NCBI GenBank assembly: GCA_003389325.1
Contig: QQVE01000018.1
Span: 116,182 to 180,181, forward strand
Reading direction: 5' to 3'
Source of the DNA: Planctomycetota bacterium
Lineage (GTDB): Bacteria; Planctomycetota; Planctomycetia; Pirellulales; PALSA-1355
DNA length: 64,000 nucleotides
The notes under the pieces were generated by a model. That model ran no database searches. It worked only from the letters and a program-made list of their open reading frames with translations, and was not told where the DNA came from. Each line of letters starts with the position of its first letter. Positions within the stretch are counted from its first letter, which is position 1. Shown here piece by piece: positions 1-6,971 of the stretch. Made by a program: the position numbers and the translations under genes.

Positions 1-51
1 GACGATAGGCGGCCGACTTGGAAACGCAAAGAGTACGCGAATGAGAACTGA
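1..51 (+). CDS. C-terminal end of a phage gene (partial)
   Basis: The first frame is open from the window edge to a TGA at 49-51. It encodes 16 residues rich in Arg, Lys and Glu (DDRRPTWKRKEYANEN). The following candidate gene overlaps its end, as neighbouring phage genes here do. The fragment is too short to assign a family. Confidence 0.35.
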   Translation, partial: DDRRPTWKRKEYANEN

Positions 52-142
52 ATACGTCGAAGTTTTACACGGTATGCCGCGCTCGCCGTCGCACTGGCGA
101 GCCATCACGGCGTACCTATTGAGGTTGTTCCAATGGCTCTAA
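41..142 (+). CDS. Candidate 33-residue phage protein
   Basis: An ATG at 41 opens a 33-codon frame that overlaps the end of the preceding frame and the first codons of the next gene (start 133). This matches the overlapping style of this phage module. The peptide starts MRTEYVEVLHG and ends in a hydrophobic stretch (AYLLRLFQWL). No family is recognised. A chance open frame is a real alternative because the frame is short. Confidence 0.3.
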   Translation: MRTEYVEVLHGMPRSPSHWRAITAYLLRLFQWL

Positions 143-1140
143 AGTTCATCGAAGGTTTCGACGCCTACGGCCAAACCGACGGCATCACTCCAAGCGGTCT
201 AGCCTACAAATGGAATCCAGCGTTTACGCCAGATTCCGGTTGGACCGTCCAACCGGGGCGCGTCCAAGGCAAAAGCCTGCGCATGACGGGCGCTCGATAC
301 ATTTCCTCGCAATCACTTGGACATCTCAGCACGATCACAGTCGGCTTTGCGTTCAAGCGTTCGACGATTGGCGACAACGGCCGCATCGTCTCGTTGTTTG
401 AGGGAACGAACGAAGGCATCAATGTGCGCGCGGTCGCGGGCACTGGCGAATTCGCCGTCTACTTCGGCAATTCGCTGTTGGACACAACGGACGGCGACGG
501 GGTGATGGCGAATGAATGGGTTTACCTAGAGCTAAATGTCACGGTCCACAATTCGACCGGCAGCTATGAGTTGCGCTTGCACGGTCAGACTGTGCTATCC
601 GATACCAACGTCGACACGCAACCCGCCAGCAACGCATGGGCGGACATCGTTCGTCTACAGTCGGTAGGCACTGCCAGCGAAACATTCTATTTCGACGATT
701 TCTACGTTCGGGATGATTCGACGTTTCACGGAAACGTCAAGGTCACGACGAAATTCCCAACGGCCGACAGCGCGGTTGAATGCACGCCATCGACCGGCGG
801 CGACAACTACGCGATGACCGATGACAACCCATCGGACGATGACAGTACGTATGTCAGCGGCGGCGACGGCGATTCCGACGTTTACGAATTCGGCGGCTTT
901 GATCCGGGCAGCATGACCGAAGTTTATGGCGTCATGGTCAACACAATCTGCCGCGAGACCGACGTAAGCCCCTTCAACATCAAACAACTCGCCAACTCTG
1001 GCGAAAGTGCTGCCGATGCCATCGGCTCAACCAGCTACGTGCATCGCGGCGCAGTCTTTCCAACCAATCCCGACACAACCGACCCTTGGACGCCTGCCGA
1101 AATCGCGGCGTCCACCTTTGGGTTCGGCATTGAAACTTAG
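133..1140 (+). CDS. Phage structural protein with LamG/concanavalin-like fold
   Basis: This is a 335-residue protein. Residues 1-195 look like a jelly-roll (LamG/concanavalin-like) domain: alternating beta-strand segments, a GFDAYG opening, a central VYLELNVTV strand and a closing FYFDDFYVRD segment. Such domains are common in phage tail or virion surface proteins. The C-terminal part (about 200-335) is acidic and Asp/Gly/Ser rich around residues 230-255, which could suit ion binding or a flexible display region. It lies upstream of the small-gene cluster and the tape measure gene. The virion role is inferred from fold and context; receptor or glycan binding is possible but unproven. Confidence 0.6.
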   Translation: MALKFIEGFDAYGQTDGITPSGLAYKWNPAFTPDSGWTVQPGRVQGKSLRMTGARYISSQSLGHLSTITVGFAFKRSTIGDNGRIVSLFEGTNEGINVRAVAGTGEFAVYFGNSLLDTTDGDGVMANEWVYLELNVTVHNSTGSYELRLHGQTVLSDTNVDTQPASNAWADIVRLQSVGTASETFYFDDFYVRDDSTFHGNVKVTTKFPTADSAVECTPSTGGDNYAMTDDNPSDDDSTYVSGGDGDSDVYEFGGFDPGSMTEVYGVMVNTICRETDVSPFNIKQLANSGESAADAIGSTSYVHRGAVFPTNPDTTDPWTPAEIAASTFGFGIET

Positions 1141-1174
1141 AGCAAACCGCGATCGGTACACCGCGCGTTAGCTC

Positions 1175-1219
1175 CACCCGGCTAGCCCAAAAGTGCGCAC
1201 GAACTTTGATAGCCGGGTG
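1175..1219. repeat. Perfect 10-bp stem-loop after the LamG-like gene
   Basis: CACCCGGCTA at 1175-1184 is the exact reverse complement of TAGCCGGGTG at 1210-1219, separated by 25 nt. It sits in the 117-nt space between two phage genes. There is no T-run after the second arm, so it does not look like a simple intrinsic terminator. RNA processing or attenuation is possible. Confidence 0.5.
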
Positions 1220-1257
1220 TCGAAACACTTCCCCATTTCCTCTGAGGTTCCCCCACC

Positions 1258-1485
1258 ATGACCGCTTCCAAAGTTCTCGAAGCCTTGTTCACCGGCGTTG
1301 ACGGCTACGGCCACGATGACGCATTGCTGCGCCTGATTCTGTTGGGCATCGCGGCCGAAGCCCCGAGCGCCGATGTTCTCACCTATTTGCGCGCCCTTGT
1401 TGGCGGCGTCGATGACATCGGCGTCAGTTGGATTGCCGAGCGTCTGAACGACGCCTACGACCGCGAGGCAAAAGGCGTGCGATGA
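1258..1485 (+). CDS. Small phage protein, unknown function (75 aa)
   Basis: This 75-residue acidic protein begins MTASKVLEALFTGVDGYG and looks mostly helical. Its final codons overlap the ATG of the next frame at 1482 (ATGA junction), so the two are probably translationally coupled. It is the first gene of a cluster of very small overlapping genes running to 2182. No family is recognised. Confidence 0.6.
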   Translation: MTASKVLEALFTGVDGYGHDDALLRLILLGIAAEAPSADVLTYLRALVGGVDDIGVSWIAERLNDAYDREAKGVR

Positions 1486-1664
1486 GTACCGCCTACGTCT
1501 CAGCACAAAACCTTGGGCATGGGATTGTGCGTCTGATTGACGCCAATGGCGAAGTCACCCTTCGGAATGTCCGCCTTGAAAACGAGTATCAAGAGAAACG
1601 ACAGGCAAGAGCAAATGAAAGGCGTCGAAACAACAGGCACCGTCATTGCCGTGCATCGAAATAG
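1482..1664 (+). CDS. Small phage protein, unknown function (60 aa)
   Basis: The frame starts at the ATG that overlaps the stop of the preceding gene and encodes 60 residues. The N-terminal half looks like beta strands (SAQNLGHGIVRLIDANGEV). The C-terminal 25 residues are strongly basic (Arg, Lys and Asn rich), which could bind nucleic acid. Its last 50 nt overlap the IF-1-like gene in another frame, a larger overlap than elsewhere in the cluster, so either its C-terminus or its status as a gene is uncertain. Confidence 0.45.
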   Translation: MSTAYVSAQNLGHGIVRLIDANGEVTLRNVRLENEYQEKRQARANERRRNNRHRHCRASK

Positions 1665-1818
1665 GTATGACGTGCGGCTAGACGTTGGCCCCATCGTGTC
1701 GGCTACCGAAAGCGGCCGGCTACGCAAGGCGCGCGTATGGCTCACGTTGGGCGATGCCGTCCAGCTTCAGTTGTGCATGTATGACCCCACACAAGGCAGG
1801 ATCACAAGACGACTATGA
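1615..1818 (+). CDS. IF-1-like OB-fold (S1/IF1 family) protein encoded by the prophage
   Basis: From the ATG at 1615 the protein has 67 residues, close to the 71-73 of bacterial IF-1. The alignment with IF-1 is visible by eye along its length: GTVIAVHRNRYDVRLDVG corresponds to the GTVxExLPNxxFRVELENG strand pair, GRLRKARVWLTLGD to the GRMRKNYIRILTGD segment, and MYDPTQGRITRR to the C-terminal YDLSKGRIxxR signature. IF-1 binds the ribosomal A site with IF-2 and IF-3 during initiation. The gene lies in a phage small-gene cluster, away from ribosomal protein genes, and overlaps both neighbours. A role in ribosome or RNA binding is inferred. A phage structural OB domain that has kept IF-1 residues is the main alternative. 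A longer in-frame start at 1537 is possible but would lengthen the overlap. Confidence 0.8.
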   Translation: MKGVETTGTVIAVHRNRYDVRLDVGPIVSATESGRLRKARVWLTLGDAVQLQLCMYDPTQGRITRRL

Positions 1819-2021
1819 CCCCACCCGAACAAAACGCGAACGAGTTGTTTGTCTGCATCGTCGCCGATCTTGAACAAGAGGCCGATGGCGCAATCACGGC
1901 GACCCTGTTAGGCGACAAGTTACGCCATTGGGCGTGGAACCAGGCCGTCGCCGGCATGATGAAACCCCGTACCGAGCAAGTGCGCCGCCCGCACTACGCG
2001 CAGCAGCCGGAAACAGACTAA
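1815..2021 (+). CDS. Small phage protein, unknown function (68 aa)
   Basis: The 68-residue frame starts at an ATGA junction with the IF-1-like gene and ends at a TAATG junction with the next gene, so all three are probably translated as a coupled unit. The sequence is acidic at the N-terminus (EQNANELFVCIVADLEQEAD) and basic near the end. A helical segment with two Trp residues lies in the middle (LRHWAWNQAVAGMM). No family is recognised. Confidence 0.6.
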   Translation: MTPPEQNANELFVCIVADLEQEADGAITATLLGDKLRHWAWNQAVAGMMKPRTEQVRRPHYAQQPETD

Positions 2022-2182
2022 TGGCCCAATTCACCAATAAGCAGCGCGTCGAGATGGCCAAGGCGAAAGCCGCCGCTGAAGATTCGGCGAAGGAAATCCA
2101 AGATCAGCGCGCCTACCAGAATTCGTACCGCGATTACATCCGGGAAGCACTCGACAAGATCAAGGCAAAAGACAATGCCTAG
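2021..2182 (+). CDS. Small charged helical phage protein (53 aa)
   Basis: The ATG at 2021 shares bases with the stop of the preceding gene (TAATG). The 53 residues are almost entirely charged and helix-forming (MAQFTNKQRVEMAKAKAAAE, then RDYIREALDKIKAKDNA), consistent with a short coiled coil or helical hairpin. Its end overlaps the next gene by 8 nt. A small scaffold or chaperone role is only a guess. Confidence 0.6.
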   Translation: MAQFTNKQRVEMAKAKAAAEDSAKEIQDQRAYQNSYRDYIREALDKIKAKDNA

Positions 2183-3065
2183 TGGCTTTTGGCAGTTCAA
2201 CCCGAGCGGCAAGCAGCCGCTACGCTTCGCCTGTCGATACCTTCGACACGCAAAGACGCGAATACCCATCGGCGCACAGCCGGCAAGCCCGACGTGCTAC
2301 ATGCCCGATACGTTTGTGCTGGCAGCCCAAGACCACGGCAACAATCGAGACGTGTTCTATATCCGGCTGAATGGATTCTTTCAGGATGGGCTATGGCTTC
2401 CCTATGCCAAGCGGCTTGACGATAGATCGGTTGTTGAGGACGCCATGACACTAGGTCCGCGTGGGTCGATCAAACGCAAGCCAAGCCGAGCGGACCGCCG
2501 CGAGTTCAAGAAATGGGCCGCCATCATTGCCAATCAATGGCGCGAATGGGCAGTCAATAACTCGCCATGCGAACAGTACCGAAGCCGTTGGCAATCGCTT
2601 GTTGACCGATTCACGCGAGCGCCGAACGCCGCAAGCGTGGCGCTCAACAGCGAAACCGAAATTGATTTGTTCGGAAACGGTTACGGCGGACCTTATCAGT
2701 ACGCGCGGGAATTGTGGTTTCATCCAACGATTCCAAACAGCATCCAACCCGATTCGCTGGGCGCTCGCCAGATTCTAGGCTTCGCTCGCGTCGTGCCGCG
2801 AATCCAAGCCGATGCCGGCTTGCATCAATGGTCGCAACGAGTCTGGTACATCGACCATGCCGGTGACAAAGAGTACATCGACGGCCGAAGTCCGCGCGAT
2901 GACTACGGCGGCTATGTCAATCTACTCACAATCCGGCCGGGTCTACTCTCGCAAGCATTCGATGGCCGAGACTTGCGGCCCATCGAGCAGCATGAGTTGG
3001 GCGCGTTGCTGACTCACAAGAAACTTTGGATAGAACAACACGGAGCAAAACATGCCGCGCATTAG
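2175..3065 (+). CDS. Phage protein of unknown function (296 aa)
   Basis: This 296-residue protein overlaps the preceding small gene by 8 nt and the following gene by 14 nt. It is rich in Trp, Tyr and Arg with no transmembrane segment or signal peptide. Segments such as FYIRLNGFFQDGLWLPYAKR, FKKWAAIIANQWREW and FARVVPRIQADAGLHQWSQR suggest a compact mixed alpha/beta soluble protein. It lies two genes upstream of the tape measure gene, so a tail-completion or tail-tube role is plausible by position only. Confidence 0.6.
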   Translation: MPSGFWQFNPSGKQPLRFACRYLRHAKTRIPIGAQPASPTCYMPDTFVLAAQDHGNNRDVFYIRLNGFFQDGLWLPYAKRLDDRSVVEDAMTLGPRGSIKRKPSRADRREFKKWAAIIANQWREWAVNNSPCEQYRSRWQSLVDRFTRAPNAASVALNSETEIDLFGNGYGGPYQYARELWFHPTIPNSIQPDSLGARQILGFARVVPRIQADAGLHQWSQRVWYIDHAGDKEYIDGRSPRDDYGGYVNLLTIRPGLLSQAFDGRDLRPIEQHELGALLTHKKLWIEQHGAKHAAH

Positions 3066-3690
3066 CCGCCTCTACCCGCGAGTGCCGATCAAGACCGGGC
3101 ACAACAAATACATCATCTACGGCCGCGAGTACGGCTACGATCCGTCATCGTTGGCCGACCAGCAACGCGCGATGAATGAAGCCGAAGGCTACGGCGAAAA
3201 CGCCATCAAGGCAATGGAGCAACGAGTAGGACGGCCGGCGAGTCTCAGAGAGACGTTGACGCTGAAAGCCGATGCCCCGCCGCCGGAACCGTATAGCGGT
3301 TCGCTTCGCCGCGAATCGCCGGTAGTCAATCCGTTCCGCCAGCGAATGGAAACTATCGCGGGGTGGTCCGAGGTCCACGAATACCAGCGCGTACAAAAGC
3401 AAAAGCGATTGGAGGCGCTTACCAAAGCCGCCGACGAATGGGATCGTCAGCACGAAGCCGCGCAGGCCAATGCCGCGCTTCAATCGTCGCCCGACTACAT
3501 TCGCGCGATGCGCATTGCAGACGAACGCCTTGACGGCTTGCGGCTCGATCCGTCGGTTCAGCAATCGACGGTTGAAGCAGCCGAGCAAGCCCGCGACCAG
3601 CTTCAAAAAGGCAAGCTGTCGCCCGGCGCGTTCTTCCAATCGATCAAAGAGCCGTTGCCGTCGCCCGGTGAAGTAAATGCAACTCAGTGA
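3052..3690 (+). CDS. Phage protein with long C-terminal helical region (212 aa)
   Basis: The 212-residue protein starts inside the end of the preceding gene. Its N-terminus is basic (MPRISRLYPRVPIKTGHNKY), followed by a Tyr/Gly-rich patch. From about residue 105 onward it is highly charged and helical (EYQRVQKQKRLEALTKAADE, later VEAAEQARDQLQKGKLS). Position just upstream of the tape measure suggests a tail assembly chaperone-like role. No sequence motif confirms this and no slippery frameshift site was evident by eye. Confidence 0.55.
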   Translation: MPRISRLYPRVPIKTGHNKYIIYGREYGYDPSSLADQQRAMNEAEGYGENAIKAMEQRVGRPASLRETLTLKADAPPPEPYSGSLRRESPVVNPFRQRMETIAGWSEVHEYQRVQKQKRLEALTKAADEWDRQHEAAQANAALQSSPDYIRAMRIADERLDGLRLDPSVQQSTVEAAEQARDQLQKGKLSPGAFFQSIKEPLPSPGEVNATQ

Positions 3691-3868
3691 CCTAATGGCA
3701 GCGGCCGAACACGCCGCCGCCGCTCGCCGCGAGTGTGAGTTGCTCGCCGATGCGCTCGAAAGATTGCATCAAACAGCCGAGCCATCGCTAGCCGTGTTGT
3801 CCGATCTTTGGGACAAGGCCGCGATGCTCAACGACATGCTTTCCAAACTCGACAACCGCCAAAGTTAG
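3677..3868 (+). CDS. Small helical phage protein (63 aa)
   Basis: This 63-residue, Ala/Leu/Glu-rich, probably all-helical protein (MQLSDLMAAAEHAAAARREC) overlaps the previous gene by 14 nt. Together with the preceding gene it occupies the place where siphophages encode the two tail assembly chaperones. The small size and separate start argue against a standard -1 frameshift fusion. Confidence 0.55.
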   Translation: MQLSDLMAAAEHAAAARRECELLADALERLHQTAEPSLAVLSDLWDKAAMLNDMLSKLDNRQS

Positions 3869-3902
3869 CAATCGACCCCTATGACCGATTGCTGACTTGC
3901 TC

Positions 3903-3933
3903 GCGCCCGGCCGGGCGTCACTTGGCCGGGCGC
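3903..3933. repeat. Perfect 10-bp GC-rich stem-loop
   Basis: GCGCCCGGCC (3903-3912) and GGCCGGGCGC (3924-3933) form a perfect stem with an 11-nt loop 35 nt after the preceding stop codon. Only a short pyrimidine stretch (TCTT) follows, so termination efficiency is uncertain. Confidence 0.5.
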
Positions 3934-4030
3934 TCTTACCGTAAAAAGCTGGTGAGCCCAGCACCCGCCGCGCTGGATTTGGGTGGGTGGGTTAGCAGAC
4001 TGAATTAAGGTGCAGTTTTCTAATTCGCTC

Positions 4031-4086
4031 GGAACCTTCTGGCATTGCTGCTCAGCGCCTCAATGCTAGAAGGTTTCCCTTTCTCT
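4031..4086 (+). terminator. Stem-loop with pyrimidine tail upstream of the tape measure gene
   Basis: GGAACCTTCTGGCATTG (4031-4047) pairs with CAATGCTAGAAGGTTTCC (4061-4078) with one bulged A and one wobble. CTTTCTCTC follows. The hairpin lies 39 nt before the tape measure start, so it may attenuate readthrough or stabilise the separate downstream transcript. Confidence 0.5.
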
Positions 4087-4124
4087 CACTTCTCACGCCG
4101 TGCACAATCTGCGCGCTCAATGAT

Positions 4125-6437
4125 ATGGCCGACGATCTCAGACAAGAATTCACACTCGACGCCAGCGATGCGCTTCGACAACTCGATTTGCTGGACAAGG
4201 GATTCAAGCAACTTGCTACGACCCTCAACAGTTTCAGGGGCGGCAACTTCAACCGGGAGGGGCAAGGCATCGGCAGAACGGCCGATTCGTTGGGCGGCGC
4301 ATTCACGCGGGCGAACGCGAATACGGTTCGGTTCACAACCTCATTGCAGTTGCTATCCCGGATCGTTTTCACTCAGGCGGTCATTCGCGGCCTGCGCCTT
4401 ATCGAACAAGGCGCATCGCGCGCGGCTACGGCATTCAGCAGCTTTGAAAAGGTGCTATCGGAAATCAAGGCGATTAGCCCCGGCGACACTCTGGCCGATT
4501 TGTCCAAAACCAGCCAAGGCTTGTCGGATGCCTTCAATATTCCGCTGCTGGACGTTGCGAAGTCGCGCTATGACCTAATCTCGAATGGCTTCACGAACGC
4601 GGCCGACCAGCAACAGGTTTTCATCGCCGCCGCGAAACTCGGCAAGTTGGGCGTTGCCGACCAGACGCAAGCAATCGACTTGCTGAGTACGTCACTCAAC
4701 GCCTATGGCGCGGATGCGCGGGACGCTACTAGGTTTGCTCGCCTATTCTTCCAAGGCGCGAACGTCGGTAAGTTCACCATCGCCGAGTTGTCGGCCAACT
4801 TGGGCAAAGCAGCCCCGGCCGCCAAGTCGCTAGGCGTCGAGATGGAAGATTTGATTGCGCTGTTTTCCAGCTTGACGGTCAAGGGTGTATCCGCGCCGGA
4901 AGCCGCAACGCAAATCAATAGTCTGTTCGCCGCGTTCATTAAGCCAAGTGAGGGCATGACGGACGCCTTAGAGCGGCTTGGCGTGACAAGCGGCCAAGAG
5001 CTAATCAGGCTAAGGGGCTTCGCGGGCGCGTTGCAAGCCGTGACCAGCACAACAGACGGATCATCCGTCGCGTTGGCCAAGCTGTTTCCGAACGTGCGAG
5101 CCTTGCGAGGCGTGTTGACTGAAGCGAATGACGGCTTCCAAACACTCAACACGCATCTAAAGTCATTCCACGATCTGACCCAAGAGGAATTCGAGGCTCG
5201 GCTATGCGAGCGCAGGAATACCGACGCCGAACGCGCGAGCGCCGCGATTAACAAGCTGAAGAATGCCGTAACCATCGGCTTGGGTGGCGGCTTGATTGAG
5301 ACGGCCGCGACACTGGACCGGATGACGGGCAAGGTCGATACGCTTTCGACGGCCGTAGAGAAATTCTTTCGCATCATCACGGGCCACGCTGTTGACGATA
5401 CGCTTGAAGCATTCGACAACATTGCCAATCGAGACGTGACCGCCGCGCACAACCAGCTACAAAAGCAGCTTAACGATCTAAACAGAGTGCGGGACCAGAT
5501 TCTTGACAAGGCGCGGACAAGTCAGACGTTGCCGCTTGGGGCAAGAGACGTTGCCGAGCTAACCAAGACGTTAGACGGCGCTTTCAACGTCGCCACGGTT
5601 CGCGCATACAATGCCGAAATCGAAAAGACGTTTGAGCGTATCCGCGCCACGGCAAACAACCGGGAATCGGTATCGCCACAACTCGCCAAGGAATTCGAGA
5701 CTCAGATTGACGCATTGCAGCGTTTGAGCCAGCAAGCCAAGGTCACGGATGACGAATTGCGCCCACTGCTGCAAAGGTTTCAGGAAATCGAAAGCAACCT
5801 TCCCGGAAACATCAATCGACGAATCGCATTCGGGCCACAACTCGAAAACGTCAATCGAATCATGGAACAGATACTTGCGAGACGCGCCTTGTTGGAACAA
5901 TTGCCACTCGGCAACGACGCCGAATTGCAAAAGGTGTTGAACGCCGCCGACCAGCTTCAAGCCGCTTCGGTCGCTAGTTCGCAAAACGTCAGCGGCGCAT
6001 TAGTCAACGGTGCAAACGCGATTGAAACGGCCGGGCAATCCGCCGCCCAAGCAATCCAGCAAGCCGCAGCCGCAGCAGCGGCGGCCGGCGGGGGTGGCGG
6101 CGGTCAAGCGTTCGGCGGTTTGATCCGGGGCTATGCCGATGGTGGCCCGGTTGTGCCGTTCCATTACATGGCGGCCGGCGGGAAAGGCACGGATACCGTG
6201 CCTGCCATGCTCACGCCGGGCGAGTTCGTCATCAATGCCAGGTCCGCCGGGAAGTTCTTTCCGCAGTTGCAAGCCATCAATGCGGGCATCGCGCCTTCGT
6301 TCCCGTCTGTGACGAACAACAGCAACGTCAGCATCGGCGACATTAACGTCAATGCAAACGACAGCGAGGCAATCGTCAAAGAGGTTGCCACGGCGCTACG
6401 CCGCCAGCTTCGGCGCGGTGTCATCAAGCCGTTCTAG
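4125..6437 (+). CDS. Phage tail tape measure protein
   Basis: This 770-residue protein sets tail length and crosses the host envelope during DNA ejection in long-tailed phages. Its N-terminus is helical and followed by a tape-measure (PhageMin_Tail type) core at about 95-330: FEKVLSEIKAISPGDTLADL, LGKLGVADQTQAIDLLSTSL, and NLGKAAPAAKSLGVEMEDL with SSLTVKGVSAPEAATQINSL. Residues 350-600 are helical. An Ala/Gly-rich stretch (about 648-662) precedes the common C-terminal signature FGGLIRGYADGGPV and KGTDTVPAMLTPGEFVINA. At 770 residues it is of moderate length for the family. A strong terminator follows. The start has no good Shine-Dalgarno sequence. Confidence 0.92.
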   Translation: MADDLRQEFTLDASDALRQLDLLDKGFKQLATTLNSFRGGNFNREGQGIGRTADSLGGAFTRANANTVRFTTSLQLLSRIVFTQAVIRGLRLIEQGASRAATAFSSFEKVLSEIKAISPGDTLADLSKTSQGLSDAFNIPLLDVAKSRYDLISNGFTNAADQQQVFIAAAKLGKLGVADQTQAIDLLSTSLNAYGADARDATRFARLFFQGANVGKFTIAELSANLGKAAPAAKSLGVEMEDLIALFSSLTVKGVSAPEAATQINSLFAAFIKPSEGMTDALERLGVTSGQELIRLRGFAGALQAVTSTTDGSSVALAKLFPNVRALRGVLTEANDGFQTLNTHLKSFHDLTQEEFEARLCERRNTDAERASAAINKLKNAVTIGLGGGLIETAATLDRMTGKVDTLSTAVEKFFRIITGHAVDDTLEAFDNIANRDVTAAHNQLQKQLNDLNRVRDQILDKARTSQTLPLGARDVAELTKTLDGAFNVATVRAYNAEIEKTFERIRATANNRESVSPQLAKEFETQIDALQRLSQQAKVTDDELRPLLQRFQEIESNLPGNINRRIAFGPQLENVNRIMEQILARRALLEQLPLGNDAELQKVLNAADQLQAASVASSQNVSGALVNGANAIETAGQSAAQAIQQAAAAAAAAGGGGGGQAFGGLIRGYADGGPVVPFHYMAAGGKGTDTVPAMLTPGEFVINARSAGKFFPQLQAINAGIAPSFPSVTNNSNVSIGDINVNANDSEAIVKEVATALRRQLRRGVIKPF

Positions 6438-6466
6438 GCTTGCTACGATAAATCCTGCGACGGAAG

Positions 6467-6502
6467 CCCGTCCGATGCTATGCGTCGGGCGGGTTTCTTT
6501 TT
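6467..6502 (+). terminator. Rho-independent terminator after the tape measure gene
   Basis: CCCGTCCGA (6467-6475) pairs with TCGGGCGGG (6485-6493) with one G-T wobble and a 9-nt loop, followed directly by TTTCTTTTT. It lies 30 nt after the tape measure stop and separates the structural genes from the cargo region. Confidence 0.85.
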
Positions 6503-6506
6503 GCGC

Positions 6507-6731
6507 CTAGGCCGCCCGCCGGTTGAGTTCGTCGGCAATGCCGAACGCCACGGCCACCAGCTTGGGAAAGAGCGGATAGCGGTCCGCGTAGGCTTCCATA
6601 TTCTCGCGGGCCAGCGTGCCGAACGTGTTGACCACAACCGCGCTTGCCTCAACGTAGTCAACGCCACAATGGGCCATGATGACTTGCTTCAGCCGCTCGC
6701 CGTACCGGGCATGGATTTGATGGAATGTCAT
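6507..6731 (-). CDS. Small leftward phage protein, unknown function (74 aa)
   Basis: The chosen start is the ATG at 6731, preceded by GGAG at a 9-nt spacing; a TTG five codons upstream is possible. The protein is mainly helical (MTFHQIHARYGERLKQVIMA) with a central hydrophobic segment. It is convergent with the tape measure operon. A perfect 9-bp dyad lies just upstream of its start, so it may be a regulated lysogenic gene. No helix-turn-helix is obvious and no family is recognised. Confidence 0.5.
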   Translation of the reverse strand: MTFHQIHARYGERLKQVIMAHCGVDYVEASAVVVNTFGTLARENMEAYADRYPLFPKLVAVAFGIADELNRRAA

Positions 6732-6748
6732 TGCTGTAGACTCCAAAG

Positions 6749-6772
6749 GGTGAATGTGCCTCTACATTCACC
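6749..6772. promoter_or_regulatory. Perfect dyad, candidate operator
   Basis: GGTGAATGT (6749-6757) and ACATTCACC (6764-6772) form a perfect 9+9 bp inverted repeat with a 6-bp spacer. It lies 18 nt before the start of the leftward gene and about 200 nt before the rightward cargo pair. Size, symmetry and position suit a dimeric repressor site. The cognate regulator is not in the window. Confidence 0.5.
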
Positions 6773-6971
6773 ATGCGTCAGAGCCGCGCAAGAATCCATT
6801 TCACCGACATTGACGGTAGGCCAAAACTCGTGACCGCGCGGCCCTACAGACGGGCAACAATGTGTCTGCAAATCGGCCAGCAACGTCCGTGCGAAAGGCC
6901 CTTGTCAAACCTACTTCAGGCGTCGGACAATAGCGTAGGTAAGCAGACTGCGATTAAAAAGAGGTCGGACG

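Noticed and set aside
3052..3868. Programmed -1 frameshift between the two genes upstream of the tape measure
   Set aside because: The two frames overlap by only 14 nt, the second has its own ATG, and no convincing slippery heptamer was seen in the overlap.
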